Shown: positions 40,600 through 50,222, counted from the stretch's first letter. The stretch is 64,000 nt of DNA from Chromatiales bacterium (GCA_003251535.1 QKFD01000091.1:47084-111083), one strand, 5' to 3'. Made by a program: numbers and translations. Notes: generated by a model from the sequence alone, not told the origin.

Positions 40600-41733
40600 T
40601 TAGAACTTCATATCTTCAAAAAATTTCTTCACGCCGTCGAGCCATGAGCTGTGTTGCGGGGTGTGTTTGTCCCCCTCCATGCTCTTCTCGAACTCTTGCA
40701 GCAGCTCCCTCTGCCGCTCGCTCAGGTTGACCGGCGTCTCCACCGCCACGCGGCAGATGAGATCACCCACCACACCGCCGCGGACCGACTTCACCCCCTT
40801 ACCGCGCAGCCGGAACTGCTTACCGGTTTGAGTCTCGGCGGGGATCTTGAGCTTCACCCGGCCATCCAGCGTGGGGACATCCAGTTCGCCCCCCAGGGCA
40901 GCGGTCACCATGGAGATAGGCACCTCGCAGAAGAGGTGGCTATCTTCCCGCTTGAAGATGGGATGGGGTTTGATGTTGATCTGGACGTAGAGATCACCCG
41001 GCGGTCCGCCGTGCTCACCCGCCTCACCCTCACCGGCCAAGCGGATGCGATCACCACTATCCACCCCTGCCGGCACCTTGACTGACAGGGTCTTTTGATC
41101 CCGTAACCGCCCCTGACCCTGACAGTGGGGGCAGGGATCGGCAATGATCTTGCCAGTGCCCCGACAGCGCGGGCAGGTCTGTTGCAGGGAGAAGAAGCCC
41201 TGCTGCATCCGGACCGATCCATGGCCGTTACAGGTGGGACAGGTGGTGGGGGTCGTGCCGCGTCGGGCACCGCTACCGTCACACTCCTCGCACTCCACCA
41301 GGGTGGGGACGCGGATCTTGACGGTGGTACCGGCCACCGCCTCCTCCAGTGTGAGGTCAAGGTTGTAGCGCAGATCGGCCCCGCGATAGGCGCGCTGACC
41401 ACCGCCGCCGGCACGTCCGCCGCCGCCGAAGATGTCGCCGAACACGTCGCCGAAGATGTCGCTGAAGCTGGCCCCACCAGCGCCGAAACCGGCGCCCCCT
41501 GCGGAGGGGTCAACACCGGCGTGGCCGAACTGGTCGTAAGCGGCCCGCTTCTGCGGGTCGCCCAGGATATCGTAGGCCTCTTTCGCCTCTTTAAATTGCT
41601 CCTCGGCCGCCTTGTCATCAGGATTGCGGTCGGGATGGTATTTCATCGCCAACCGCTTGAATGCCTTCTTGATCTCGGCCTCGGTGGCATTGCGGGCGAC
41701 GCCCAGAACTTCGTAGTAATCTCGTTTGGCCAT
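40600..41733 (-). CDS. dnaJ: Chaperone protein DnaJ
   Basis: An Hsp40 that delivers clients to DnaK and stimulates its ATPase. The 377 residues have a J domain with the H-P-D tripeptide near residue 33, a Gly-rich linker (about 75-125), four C-x-x-C-x-G-x-G zinc motifs near 147-210, and C-terminal substrate domains. Length equals E. coli DnaJ (376). It lies 172 bases after dnaK, with a strong hairpin in the gap. Confidence 0.98.
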   Translation of the reverse strand: MAKRDYYEVLGVARNATEAEIKKAFKRLAMKYHPDRNPDDKAAEEQFKEAKEAYDILGDPQKRAAYDQFGHAGVDPSAGGAGFGAGGASFSDIFGDVFGDIFGGGGRAGGGGQRAYRGADLRYNLDLTLEEAVAGTTVKIRVPTLVECEECDGSGARRGTTPTTCPTCNGHGSVRMQQGFFSLQQTCPRCRGTGKIIADPCPHCQGQGRLRDQKTLSVKVPAGVDSGDRIRLAGEGEAGEHGGPPGDLYVQINIKPHPIFKREDSHLFCEVPISMVTAALGGELDVPTLDGRVKLKIPAETQTGKQFRLRGKGVKSVRGGVVGDLICRVAVETPVNLSERQRELLQEFEKSMEGDKHTPQHSSWLDGVKKFFEDMKF

Positions 41734-41843
41734 ATGCGGAGGGATGTCTAGCGCTGTTGCCCATCACGGGCGGCAAAGCGCCCTAGGATACCCCATCGAT
41801 GCCACATGCGGCGGTTTCCTTTGCCGCTGGCATCGCCCTTCCT

Positions 41844-41867
41844 GGTTGGGGGCGGTCGCCCCCAACC
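41844..41867 (-). repeat. Strong stem-loop between dnaK and dnaJ
   Basis: Eleven-bp arms GGTTGGGGGCG and CGCCCCCAACC with a 2-base centre, in the dnaK-dnaJ gap. No U tract follows on the minus strand. It may reduce read-through to dnaJ or protect the dnaK mRNA end, matching the need for more DnaK than DnaJ. Confidence 0.7.
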
Positions 41868-41905
41868 CAACCACCCGCCCCACGCTGGGGGCGGGGAGAC
41901 GACCC

Positions 41906-43855
41906 TTACCGCTTGTCGTCCTTCACCTCTTCAAACTCGGCGTCCACCACATCGTCGCGTCCGCCACCGGCTGACTCAGCCCCTGCGGCACCGGCGCCGG
42001 CGGAAGGACCGCCCTCGGCGGCGCCCTCCTGCTGGCCCTGGGCGTAGAGCCGCTCAGCCATCTTGGCGGAGGCCTCGGTCAGGGCGTTGGTCTTCTGCTC
42101 GATGGCCTCCTTGTCGTCACCCTTGAGTACCGCCTCCAGGTCGCTCAGGGCCGCCTCGATGCGGGACTTCTCATCCGCCTCCAGCTTGTCGCCCAGCTCG
42201 CTCATGGACTTCTTCACCGAGTGCACCATGCTGTCGGCGTGGTTACGGACGGTCACCAGCTCATGGAACTTTTTATCGTCCGCCGCGTGGGCCTCGGCAT
42301 CCCGGACCATCTTGTCGATCTCCGACTCGGAGAGACCGGAAGAGGCCTTAATGACGATCTTCTGCTCCTTCTTGGTGGCCTTATCCAGGGCCGAGACGTG
42401 GAGGATGCCGTTGGCGTCGATGTCGAAGGTGACCTCGATCTGCGGCACGCCACGCGGCGCCGGCGGGATATCGGAGAGGTCAAAACGCCCCAGCGATTTG
42501 TTGTCTGCCGCCCGCTCACGCTCCCCCTGGAGCACATGCACGGTCACTGCCGTCTGCTGGTCGTCGGCGGTGGAGAAGACCTGCGACGCCTTGGTCGGGA
42601 TGGTGGTGTTGCGATCAATGAGCTTGGTCATGATGCCACCCAAGGTCTCGATGCCGAGGGAGAGCGGGGTGACATCGAGCAGCAGCACATCCTTCACCTG
42701 ACCACCCAGCACACCGCCCTGGATGGAGGCGCCGACGGCCACCGCCTCGTCAGGATTGACATCCTTACGCGGCTCTTTGCCAAAGAAGTTCTTGACCGCC
42801 TCCTGGACCTTGGGCATCCGGGTCTGACCGCCCACCAGGATCACCTCCTCGACATCCCCCACCTTGAGACCGGCATCCCGCAGGGCCAGTTTGCAGGGTT
42901 CGATGGTGCGCTCCACCAGGTCCTCCACCAGCGACTCCAACTTGGCCCGGGTCACCTTGATGTTGAGGTGCTTGGGGCCGGTCTGGTCGGCGGTGACGTA
43001 GGGCAGATTGACCTCGGTCTGCTGGCTAGAGGAGAGTTCGATCTTGGCCTTCTCCGCCCCCTCTTTTAGGCGCTGCATGGCGAGCGGGTCGCCGCGGAGG
43101 TCGATGCCGGAGTCCTTCTTGAACTCATCGGCCAGATAGTCGATGAGCCGCTTGTCGAAATCCTCACCCCCGAGGAAGGTGTCGCCGTTGGTGGAGAGCA
43201 CCTCAAACTGGTGCTCGCCCTCAATCTCGGCGATCTCGATGATGGAGATATCGAAGGTACCGCCACCGAGGTCATAGACCGCGATCTTGCGATCCCCATG
43301 CTGCTTGTCCATGCCGTAAGCAAGGGCCGCGGCGGTGGGCTCGTTGATGATGCGCTTGACCTCAAGCCCGGCAATACGGCCGGCATCCTTGGTGGCCTGG
43401 CGCTGCGAATCATTGAAGTAGGCCGGGACGGTGATCACCGCCTCGGTGATGGTCTCACCGAGGAAGTCCTCGGCGGTCTTCTTCATCTTCTGCAACACCT
43501 TGGCGGAGATCTCCGGCGGCGCCATCTTTTTGCCGCGGGCATCCACCCAGGCGTCACCGTTGTCCGCCTTGATGATCTGGTAGGGGACCAGATCGATATC
43601 TTTCTGGACCTCTTTGTCCTGGAAACGCCGGCCGATGAGGCGCTTGACGGCGTAGAAGGTGTTCTGCGGGTTGGTCACCGCCTGGCGCTTGGCCGACTGC
43701 CCAACCAGGACCTCCCCATCACTTGCGAAGGCCACCACCGACGGGGTGGTGCGGTCGCCTTCACTGTTCTCGATGACGCGGGGTTTGCCCCCCGCCTCCA
43801 TGATGGCGACGCAGGAGTTGGTGGTGCCGAGGTCGATGCCGATAATCTTGCCCAT
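41906..43855 (-). CDS. dnaK: Chaperone protein DnaK (Hsp70)
   Basis: An ATP-dependent Hsp70. The 649 residues begin [16 protein letters not shown]. They contain Y-D-L-G-G-G-T-F-D near 195, the interdomain linker [10 protein letters not shown] near 390, a lid domain and a Gly/Ala-rich tail ending E-E-V-K-D-D-K-R. Two layers of control are visible: operon transcription from the HrcA-controlled promoter and a sigma32-type promoter at 43906-43933. Confidence 0.98.
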   Translation of the reverse strand: MGKIIGIDLGTTNSCVAIMEAGGKPRVIENSEGDRTTPSVVAFASDGEVLVGQSAKRQAVTNPQNTFYAVKRLIGRRFQDKEVQKDIDLVPYQIIKADNGDAWVDARGKKMAPPEISAKVLQKMKKTAEDFLGETITEAVITVPAYFNDSQRQATKDAGRIAGLEVKRIINEPTAAALAYGMDKQHGDRKIAVYDLGGGTFDISIIEIAEIEGEHQFEVLSTNGDTFLGGEDFDKRLIDYLADEFKKDSGIDLRGDPLAMQRLKEGAEKAKIELSSSQQTEVNLPYVTADQTGPKHLNIKVTRAKLESLVEDLVERTIEPCKLALRDAGLKVGDVEEVILVGGQTRMPKVQEAVKNFFGKEPRKDVNPDEAVAVGASIQGGVLGGQVKDVLLLDVTPLSLGIETLGGIMTKLIDRNTTIPTKASQVFSTADDQQTAVTVHVLQGERERAADNKSLGRFDLSDIPPAPRGVPQIEVTFDIDANGILHVSALDKATKKEQKIVIKASSGLSESEIDKMVRDAEAHAADDKKFHELVTVRNHADSMVHSVKKSMSELGDKLEADEKSRIEAALSDLEAVLKGDDKEAIEQKTNALTEASAKMAERLYAQGQQEGAAEGGPSAGAGAAGAESAGGGRDDVVDAEFEEVKDDKR

Positions 43856-43905
43856 GGTTACTCTCCGTTCCGATGCTGGTGCCGCTGGGGCGATTTGCAG
43901 GTGTT

Positions 43906-43933
43906 AATTGGGGTCTTTATCCACCGATTCAAG
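43906..43933 (-). promoter_or_regulatory. Sigma32-type heat-shock promoter of dnaK
   Basis: Minus-strand CTTGAA (43928-43933), 14-base spacer, CCCCAATT (43906-43913), against the E. coli RpoH consensus CTTGAA-N13/14-CCCCATNT. It lies in the grpE-dnaK gap with a predicted start about 43 bases before the dnaK ATG. Confidence 0.8.
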
Positions 43934-43939
43934 CGAGCC

Positions 43940-44518
43940 TTACGCCTGGGTATCGATACCGGCGCCCGGCTCTGCCGGGGCCCCCTTGGAGACCACCACC
44001 AGCGCCGGACGCACCAGCCGCTGATTCAAGGTGTAGCCCTTCTGGAGGACCGCCATGACGTGGTTGGCGGGGTGTTCCGCAGAGTTCTGCATCGTCATGG
44101 CCTGATGCAGCTCTGGGTTGAATGGCTGGCCGAGGGGGGCAACCTCCTCCACCCCAAATTTGGCGATGGCCGCCCCCAACATCTTCAGGGTGAGCTCCAT
44201 CCCCTCCTTCATCTTGGCCAGCGCCTCCTCGCCCCCACCGGCGGCCAGCCCCATCTCCAGGCTATCCTTCACCGGCAACAGCTCATTGACGAAGCGCTCC
44301 AGGGCAAACTTGTGGGCCCCCTCCACATCCCGCTCCGCCCGCCGGCGGGTATTCTCCAGCTCGGCGTTGAGGCGCAGCACCTGATTCCAGTGCTCATCCG
44401 CCTTGTTGCGGGCATCTTCCAGCAGTAGGGTCAACTCCTCTGAGGTGGGGTTCGCTGCCTCCGCCTCGGCCGCCACTGCCTCTTCTTCTGTCTCCGGAGT
44501 CTTGTTCTCTTCGCTCAT
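43940..44518 (-). CDS. grpE: Nucleotide exchange factor GrpE
   Basis: GrpE releases ADP from DnaK. The 192 residues have an acidic, Glu/Ala-rich N-terminus, a long coiled coil, and the C-terminal beta domain with P-F-N-P-E-L-H-Q-A-M-T near 140 and V-L-Q-K-G-Y-T-L-N-Q-R-L-V-R-P-A near 165. ATG 44516-44518 is preferred, with GGGGA upstream, over a TTG four codons earlier. It follows hrcA and precedes dnaK. Confidence 0.96.
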   Translation of the reverse strand: MSEENKTPETEEEAVAAEAEAANPTSEELTLLLEDARNKADEHWNQVLRLNAELENTRRRAERDVEGAHKFALERFVNELLPVKDSLEMGLAAGGGEEALAKMKEGMELTLKMLGAAIAKFGVEEVAPLGQPFNPELHQAMTMQNSAEHPANHVMAVLQKGYTLNQRLVRPALVVVSKGAPAEPGAGIDTQA

Positions 44519-44600
44519 TCCGTTCCCCAAGCGTGCTCAAATCATTACCAATGGATTCAATCGGATGCCGCCCTGAAGGGACGGCGCGAATCAGCCTGCG

Positions 44601-44628
44601 ATATGGGGGTCAATGGGCCTGATTCAAG
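44601..44628 (-). promoter_or_regulatory. Sigma32-type heat-shock promoter of grpE
   Basis: Minus-strand CTTGAA (44623-44628), 14-base spacer, CCCCATAT (44601-44608), a full match to the RpoH consensus. The -35 element lies inside the last codons of hrcA. The predicted start is about 75 bases before the grpE ATG. Confidence 0.85.
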
Positions 44629-45677
44629 GCCGCACTGAGAAGGCGGGCGGTCACATCAACGATGGGGATCACCCGGTCGTAGGCCATGCGGGTCGGGCCG
44701 ATGACCCCGAGCACCCCCACCACCTGATCGCCCTGCTTGTAGGGGGAGGTGACCACGCTACAGGCGTCCAACACCTGATAACCCGACTCCTCACCGATGA
44801 AGATCTGCAAACCTTGGGCACCCAACGATTGGTCCAGGAGGTGGAGGATGTCCCGTTTGCGGTTGAAGGCGTCAAACAGCCCCCGCAGGCGGTCGATATC
44901 GGCCATCTCTTGGTAGCCCATGAGGTTGGTCTGCCCCTCCAGCAGGTAGTCGCTCCCCGCCTCCTCCTCCGCGAAGGTCTGGCTGGCCACCTCAATGGTA
45001 GTGAGCATCAGCTCATTCATCTTCGTCCGTGCCTCGCCCATCTCCTGGAGCAGGGTCTCACGCACCTGGTGGAGGGCACGGCCGGCAAACTGCTGGTTGA
45101 GGTAGTTGGCCGCCTGTTGCAGCTCTGAGGAGCTGTAGTCGCGGGTGGTGTGGATGATCTTGTTCTGTACCTCCCGCTCGTTCACCACCAGGATAGCCAA
45201 CACCCGGTTGTGGGAGAGGGGTAGGAACTCCACCTGGCGGAGTGATTCGTGCTCCCGGCGCGGGATCAACACCACCCCAGCCATGGAGGTAATTTCCGAT
45301 AACAGTGAGGAGGCGGCGCGCAGGATGCGCTGGGGTTCGTCGCTGGGGCGCAACTGCACCTCCATCGACCGCACCTCCTGCTCCCCCAGTGGTTTGATGG
45401 TGAGCAGGGAGTCAACAAACATCCGGTAGCCCTTGACCGTAGGCACCCGCCCGGCAGAGGTGTGGGGAGAGATCACCAGCCCCATCTCCTCCAGATCGGC
45501 CATGACGTTACGGATACTGGCGGGGCTCAGCTCCAGGGAACTATCGCGCGACAGCGTACGCGAGCCGACCGGTTGGCCGTCACGGATATAGCGCTCGATA
45601 AGGGTCTTGAGCAGGGCCTGGGCCCGCTCATTCAGACCGGCGGAATCGATGTGATGAGCGTTCGGTGGGGACGCCAT
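44610..45677 (-). CDS. hrcA: Heat-inducible transcription repressor HrcA
   Basis: HrcA represses chaperone genes by binding CIRCE operators and is kept active by GroEL. The 355 residues show the N-terminal winged helix (A-Q-A-L-L-K-T-L-I-E-R-Y-I-R-D-G-Q-P-V-G-S near residue 18; A-S-I-R-N-V-M-A-D-L-E-E-M-G near 53), then H-T-S-A-G-R-V-P-T and the dimerisation domains. A CIRCE element sits 16 bases before its start codon, so it regulates itself. Confidence 0.97.
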   Translation of the reverse strand: MASPPNAHHIDSAGLNERAQALLKTLIERYIRDGQPVGSRTLSRDSSLELSPASIRNVMADLEEMGLVISPHTSAGRVPTVKGYRMFVDSLLTIKPLGEQEVRSMEVQLRPSDEPQRILRAASSLLSEITSMAGVVLIPRREHESLRQVEFLPLSHNRVLAILVVNEREVQNKIIHTTRDYSSSELQQAANYLNQQFAGRALHQVRETLLQEMGEARTKMNELMLTTIEVASQTFAEEEAGSDYLLEGQTNLMGYQEMADIDRLRGLFDAFNRKRDILHLLDQSLGAQGLQIFIGEESGYQVLDACSVVTSPYKQGDQVVGVLGVIGPTRMAYDRVIPIVDVTARLLSAALNQAH

Positions 45678-45692
45678 ACCGGCCGCACGTGG

Positions 45693-45719
45693 TTGGCACT
45701 CTCTAGAGGTGAGTGCCAG
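45693..45719 (-). promoter_or_regulatory. CIRCE operator (HrcA binding site)
   Basis: TTGGCACTC, 9-base spacer, GAGTGCCAG. It matches the CIRCE consensus TTAGCACTC-N9-GAGTGCTAA except at the outer positions and is an almost perfect palindrome. It lies in the hrcA 5' leader directly downstream of the promoter. Confidence 0.95.
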
Positions 45720-45721
45720 CC

Positions 45722-45751
45722 ACCATAATCAAGCGCTCATCGATCTGTCAA
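45722..45751 (-). promoter_or_regulatory. Sigma70 promoter of hrcA-grpE-dnaK-dnaJ
   Basis: Minus-strand TTGACA (45746-45751), 18-base spacer, TATGGT (45722-45727). The CIRCE element begins 2 bases after the -10 box, so bound HrcA would cover the start site. Confidence 0.75.
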
Positions 45752-45817
45752 CTAGGGTCTCTATAGTTGTGGTTTCTGCACCGCTAACAACCACTTGATG
45801 CCCCCCTCTGAGAGCGG

Positions 45818-45846
45818 TTGGCGCCCCTGGCCCGACATGGTAACGT
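45818..45846 (+). promoter_or_regulatory. Possible promoter of nadK-recN
   Basis: TTGGCG (45818-45823), 17-base spacer, TAACGT (45841-45846), 21 bases before the nadK ATG. Both boxes are partial matches. No LexA-type CTGT-N8-ACAG box was found here, although recN is SOS-controlled in E. coli. Confidence 0.4.
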
Positions 45847-45867
45847 GCGCCGTTGCGGAGGATGAGC

Positions 45868-46743
45868 ATGGGCCATATCTTCAATTGCATCGGACTGGTC
45901 GGCAAGTACGCCGACCCCACCATGGCGGGCACTTTGCGCCAGCTGCGCGACTTTCTGCGCGAGCGCGAACTGCGGGTGTTATTAGACGAATCGACCGCCC
46001 AAGTCTGGCCGGAACACGACCTAGAGGTGGTCACCCGGGAACAGCTTGGCCACCACTGTGATCTCACCATTGTGGTCGGTGGCGACGGCACCCTACTCAA
46101 CGTGGCGCGGGCCTTGGCCGCCTACGACAACCCGGCGTTGCTCGGGATCAATTTGGGGCGGCTCGGTTTTCTCACCGATATCGCCCCCACCGATATCGCC
46201 AGCAAACTGCCCCCCATCCTGGAGGGGGAGTATGAGGAGGAGCAGCGCTTCCTGCTCCACTGCTCGGTGGTTCGGGATGGCGAGCCCATCTCCGAAAACG
46301 ACGCCTTCAATGATGTGGTGATCCACAAGTGGGACGTCGCCCGGATGATCGGCATCGACACCTATGTGGATGGCCACTTCGTCCACAACGTGCGGGCGGA
46401 TGGGCTGATTGTCTCCACCCCCACCGGCTCCACCGCCTACGCCCTCTCCGGCGGCGGCCCGATCCTCTACCCCACACTCAACGCCATCATCCTGGTCCCC
46501 ATCTGCCCCCACACCCTCTCCAACCGCCCCATTGTGGTCAATGGCGATAGCGCCATTGAGGTGGTCGTGGCCGATCACTACGGCAGTGCCCAGGCGCAGA
46601 TCACCTGCGATGGCCAGATCAACCTCGGCCTCATCGCCGGTGATCGCGTTCGCATCCATAAAAAGGGCAATGGGGTGCGGATCATCCACCCGCAGGGCCA
46701 CGACCACTTCGAACTACTACGGGCCAAACTCGGCTGGGGCTGA
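45868..46743 (+). CDS. nadK: NAD kinase
   Basis: It phosphorylates NAD to NADP. The catalytic G-G-D-G-T is at residues 71-75, with the glycine-rich T-P-T-G-S-T-A-Y-A-L-S-G-G-G near residue 182. ATG 45868 is chosen because GGAGG lies 6 bases upstream, whereas the ATG at 45862 touches it; this gives 291 residues (E. coli 292). It is divergent from hrcA and 1 base from recN. Confidence 0.96.
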   Translation: MGHIFNCIGLVGKYADPTMAGTLRQLRDFLRERELRVLLDESTAQVWPEHDLEVVTREQLGHHCDLTIVVGGDGTLLNVARALAAYDNPALLGINLGRLGFLTDIAPTDIASKLPPILEGEYEEEQRFLLHCSVVRDGEPISENDAFNDVVIHKWDVARMIGIDTYVDGHFVHNVRADGLIVSTPTGSTAYALSGGGPILYPTLNAIILVPICPHTLSNRPIVVNGDSAIEVVVADHYGSAQAQITCDGQINLGLIAGDRVRIHKKGNGVRIIHPQGHDHFELLRAKLGWG

Positions 46744-46744
46744 C

Positions 46745-48415
46745 ATGCTCATCCAGTTGCAGGTGCAACACGTCGCCACCGTTGAACGGCTTGACCTGGA
46801 GCTGGAGACGGGGATGACGGTGCTTACCGGCGAGACCGGCGCCGGCAAGTCGATCCTGCTAGATGCCCTTGGCCTCACCCTGGGCGACCGGGCCGACGCC
46901 GGCATCGTCCGCCAGGGGGCCGACAAGGCCGAGGTCCACGCCGGCTTTGACATAGGCCAGCTCCCGGCGGTCCAGGCCTGGCTGGAGGAGCGCGAGCTGG
47001 CGACCGATGGCGAGTGTCTGGTGCGCCGGGTGGTCACCACCGATGGCCGCTCCCGCGCCTACATCAACGGCCGCCCGCAACCGGTACAGGCACTCAAAGA
47101 GCTAGGTGACCTGCTGGTGGATATCCACGGCCAGCACGCCCACCAATCGCTCCTACGGCGCGACATGCAGCGCGCCCTGCTGGATGAGTTTGGCGGCCAC
47201 GCCCCCCTGCTGGCCGAGGTCACGACCCACTACCAGCAGTGGCGCACCCTGCAAGAGGAGCTAGAGCGGCTCAGCCGGGCGCGCGATGAGCGCGACGCCC
47301 GCCTCGACATGCTCCGCTACCAAGCGGGGGAGCTGGAGGCGCTCGCCCTCCAACCGGGCGAGCTGAAGGAGCTGGAGGAGGAGCAGCAGCGCCTCGGCCA
47401 CGCCGCCCAGCTCCTGGAGGGGGGACAGCGGGCCGTCAACCTGCTCTATGAAGGGGATGAGGGCTCGGTGGCAGGGCTGCTCGGCCAGGTGAGTGGTGAG
47501 CTGGCGGAGCTGGCAACCTTTGATCCCGCCCTCGGCGAGTATGTAAAGCTGCTGGAGGAGGCCGCCATCGCGGTGCGCGAGACGGCGGCGGGGCTACGCC
47601 ACTACGTCGCCGATCTGGAGCTGGACCCAGAGCGGCTACGCTGGCTGGAGGAGCGCCTGGGGGAGGTGGAGCGGCTCGCCCGCAAGCACCGCCTGGCGGC
47701 AGATGAACTCCCCGCCCTGCTGGAGCGCTTCCGGCTGGAGCTGGAGGGGCTGGAGGGGGCAGATGCCCGCCTGGAGTCGCTGGAGCAGACCATCGCCGAG
47801 GCCAGGCAGCGCTTCCTCCAAGCCGCCAGGCGGCTCTCCGAGGCGCGCCGCGGCGCCGGTGATCGCCTGGCGGAGGCGGTGACCGGCCATATGCAGGAGC
47901 TGGGGATGAAGGGGGGCACCTTCGCCATCGAACTCACCCCGCTGGAGGAGCCCGCGGCCAGCGGCCTGGAACGGGTGGAGTTTTTGGTCACGGCCAACGC
48001 CGGCCAACCCCTCAAGCCGCTGGCCAAGGTGGCCTCGGGCGGTGAACTCTCCCGCATCAGCCTCGCCATCCAGGTGGTCACCGCCGGCCAGTCGGGGATC
48101 CCGACCCTTATCTTTGATGAGGTGGATGTCGGCATCGGCGGGGGGGTGGCGGAGATGGTGGGGCGCCGGTTGCGGGCCGTAGCCGGCAACCGCCAGGTGC
48201 TCTGCGTCACCCACCAACCGCAGGTGGCGGCCCAGGGCCACCACCACCTGCGGATCCACAAAGAGAGCGGGGCCGACGCGGTGCAGACCCGGGTCGGCAA
48301 GGTGGAGAAGGAGGCCCGCGTGGAGGAGATCGCCCGGATGCTGGGCGGCCTTGAGATCACCGACAAGACCCTCTCCCACGCCCGAGAGATGATCAAGCGG
48401 GCGGCCAAGGGCTAA
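46745..48415 (+). CDS. recN: DNA repair protein RecN
   Basis: RecN is an SMC-like ATPase in double-strand break repair. The 556 residues have Walker A T-G-E-T-G-A-G-K-S-I near residue 28, a long Glu/Leu-rich coiled coil (about 150-380), then the A-S-G-G-E-L-S-R-I signature and Walker B L-I-F-D-E-V-D-V-G near 445-470. The ATG is 1 base past the nadK stop, indicating coupled translation. Confidence 0.96.
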   Translation: MLIQLQVQHVATVERLDLELETGMTVLTGETGAGKSILLDALGLTLGDRADAGIVRQGADKAEVHAGFDIGQLPAVQAWLEERELATDGECLVRRVVTTDGRSRAYINGRPQPVQALKELGDLLVDIHGQHAHQSLLRRDMQRALLDEFGGHAPLLAEVTTHYQQWRTLQEELERLSRARDERDARLDMLRYQAGELEALALQPGELKELEEEQQRLGHAAQLLEGGQRAVNLLYEGDEGSVAGLLGQVSGELAELATFDPALGEYVKLLEEAAIAVRETAAGLRHYVADLELDPERLRWLEERLGEVERLARKHRLAADELPALLERFRLELEGLEGADARLESLEQTIAEARQRFLQAARRLSEARRGAGDRLAEAVTGHMQELGMKGGTFAIELTPLEEPAASGLERVEFLVTANAGQPLKPLAKVASGGELSRISLAIQVVTAGQSGIPTLIFDEVDVGIGGGVAEMVGRRLRAVAGNRQVLCVTHQPQVAAQGHHHLRIHKESGADAVQTRVGKVEKEARVEEIARMLGGLEITDKTLSHAREMIKRAAKG

Positions 48416-48505
48416 CCCCCTTGGTGGCCCCACCTACTGGCCATCAATCCGCATCTCTCACCCCGACCCGCCGCCGATGCGCCAACCCGGGGTGGGAGAT
48501 CCAGG

Positions 48506-48931
48506 CTAACGGCGGCAGTCTGGACAGGTGCCGTAGATAAAGAGGCTGTGGTCGGAGATGGTGTAACCGAACCGCTCGGCGATGGCCCGCTGGCGTAGCT
48601 CGATCTCCTCATCCATGAACTCATCCACCCGCCCGCACTTGATGCAGACGATGTGGTCGTGGTGAGACCCCTCATTCAGCTCAAATACCGAGTGGCCCCC
48701 CTCGAAATGGAGCCGACTCACCAGGCCCGCCGTCTCGAATTGGGTCAACACGCGGTAGATGGTGGCGATGGCCACATCCTCCCCCGCCTCTAGCAGCGCC
48801 TTGTAGACATCCTCCGCGCTCATGTGGCGCGCATTGTTGCGTTCCAGGATCTGAAGGATCTTGATACGGGGGATCGTCGCCTTCAGTCCCGCCTTACGCA
48901 GCTCCTGAGAGCCCATACTCTGTTCCGCCAT
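48506..48931 (-). CDS. fur: Ferric uptake regulator Fur
   Basis: An iron-responsive repressor of uptake genes. The 141 residues show the winged helix (G-L-K-A-T-I-P-R near 15, then I-A-T-I-Y-R-V-L near 54), the metal site H-H-D-H near 89, and two Cys pairs C-I-K-C and C-P-D-C. Length is near E. coli Fur (148). It is divergent from bamE over 67 bases, the usual arrangement. No clear Fur box is visible there. Confidence 0.95.
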   Translation of the reverse strand: MAEQSMGSQELRKAGLKATIPRIKILQILERNNARHMSAEDVYKALLEAGEDVAIATIYRVLTQFETAGLVSRLHFEGGHSVFELNEGSHHDHIVCIKCGRVDEFMDEEIELRQRAIAERFGYTISDHSLFIYGTCPDCRR

Positions 48932-48998
48932 TGTCCAATCTTCCCAGGGATTCAGGTATCATTCGCGGTCTTGCAACCTCACCCACAGCCGAGTCGGT

Positions 48999-49349
48999 AT
49001 GCAAAACGCTCTCATTTGGTTGGGTCTTTGTGCGGTGTTACTCACCGCTTGTACCCCTCACCGGATCGATATCCAGCAGGGCAATGTGGTCACTGTCGAT
49101 CAACTCTCCCAAGTTAAAGTTGGCATGGATCGGCAACAGGTGCGCTATGCGCTTGGCACCCCCCTGACCCAAGATCCGTTTCACGCCCAGCGCTGGGACT
49201 ACTTCTACAGCTTTAAGGCCGGTAAAGAGAAACAGCCCACGGGCTACCATATCTCGCTCTGGTTTGAGGGCGATCGGCTCACCCGCATCGAGCATGAGGG
49301 GGAGCTACCGGAGAGCGACTACCTGCGGCCGGTGACGGAGGAGGAGTAA
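48999..49349 (+). CDS. bamE: Outer membrane assembly lipoprotein BamE
   Basis: A small lipoprotein of the BAM complex. The lipobox L-L-T-A-C puts the lipidated Cys at residue 18 of 116. The fold signature follows: I-Q-Q-G-N-V-V, then V-G-M-D-R-Q-Q-V-R-Y-A-L-G-T-P and W-D-Y-F-Y-S-F. It is divergent from fur, as in other gammaproteobacteria. No strong Shine-Dalgarno precedes the ATG. Confidence 0.94.
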   Translation: MQNALIWLGLCAVLLTACTPHRIDIQQGNVVTVDQLSQVKVGMDRQQVRYALGTPLTQDPFHAQRWDYFYSFKAGKEKQPTGYHISLWFEGDRLTRIEHEGELPESDYLRPVTEEE

Positions 49350-49371
49350 CCGCCTCCCGGCACGGGCCCGT

Positions 49372-49713
49372 CTACGGCCCGTCGCCCGCCGCATCCTTAA
49401 GGTCGCCACCGCCCTTTTTCATCCGTTTGCCCTCGGCGGCCCGCTGCTTGCGCACCTCCTTGGGATCGGCGATCAGGGGGCGGTAGATCTCCACCCGATC
49501 CCGGGCGCCAACGGCGCTATCCAGCTTGCTCAGCTTGCCGAAGACCCCCACCTTGCTGCTGGCGAGGTCGATCTCCGGGAAGCGCCCGAGCAGGCCAGAG
49601 CGCTCGATCGCCTCGCGCAGGGTGGTCCCCTCCTCCACCTCCAGTGGGATGATCACCTGGGCATCGGCCCGGGCGTAGGCCACCTCAACCGGGATCTTCT
49701 TAGCCTTTTCCAT
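49372..49713 (-). CDS. rnfH: RnfH family ubiquitin-like protein
   Basis: A beta-grasp protein of 113 residues often encoded with ratA. The family core V-E-V-A-Y-A near residue 8, L-L-G-R-F-P-E-I-D near 41, and V-G-V-F-G-K-L with R-V-E-I-Y-R-P-L-I-A-D-P-K near 74 are present. Its biochemical role is unsettled. It overlaps ratA by 14 bases, so the two are coupled. Confidence 0.9.
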   Translation of the reverse strand: MEKAKKIPVEVAYARADAQVIIPLEVEEGTTLREAIERSGLLGRFPEIDLASSKVGVFGKLSKLDSAVGARDRVEIYRPLIADPKEVRKQRAAEGKRMKKGGGDLKDAAGDGP

Positions 49714-50137
49714 AGATCTCGTGGGCCCGTTTGGTGAAGGAATCCACCAGTGTAGTGGTAATGTGGTTGAAAATAGGTCCTAACGCCAGGCTGATGATGC
49801 GATTGGCGAACTCGAACTCCATATCCAGACTCACCCGGCAGCCGGTGTCACCCAAGGGATCGAAACGCCAATAACCCTCCAGGTGGCGAAACGGCCCCGT
49901 CTCCAGCCGCATCTCGATCATCTTGCCCCGTTGGAGGCGATTGCGGGTGGTGAACGCCTTGGAGAGGGAGCCATGGGCGATCTCAATGGAGGCGCGCACC
50001 ATATCGGCATCAGCGGAGAGCACCTGACTCGTGCGGCACCAGGGGAGAAACTTCGGATAGGCGGGGATGTCGCTCACTAGGTCGAACATCTGCTCGGCGG
50101 AGAACGGCACCAAGGCGCTTCTACGGACGATGGTCAT
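49700..50137 (-). CDS. ratA: RatA-type START/coenzyme Q-binding domain protein
   Basis: A 145-residue polyketide-cyclase/START-fold protein: R-S-A-L-V-P-F-S-A-E-Q-M-F-D-L-V, F-L-P-W-C near residue 30, and the C-terminal amphipathic helix. Homologues are reported either as the RatA ribosome-association toxin of E. coli or as COQ10-like quinone carriers; this sequence cannot decide between them. It is divergent from smpB. Confidence 0.88.
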   Translation of the reverse strand: MTIVRRSALVPFSAEQMFDLVSDIPAYPKFLPWCRTSQVLSADADMVRASIEIAHGSLSKAFTTRNRLQRGKMIEMRLETGPFRHLEGYWRFDPLGDTGCRVSLDMEFEFANRIISLALGPIFNHITTTLVDSFTKRAHEIYGKG

Positions 50138-50222
50138 ACACCGGGGTGAAGGCTTAAATTAGGTTCAGAAAAGATCTGTAAACGATACCTCACCCGGGCC
50201 CTCCCACCAAGCCCGCATACCC

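Noticed and set aside
48435..48505. Terminator between recN and fur
   Set aside because: An imperfect TCTC-ACCCCG/CGGGGT-GGGAGA repeat is present but the stem is bulged and there is no U tract on either strand.
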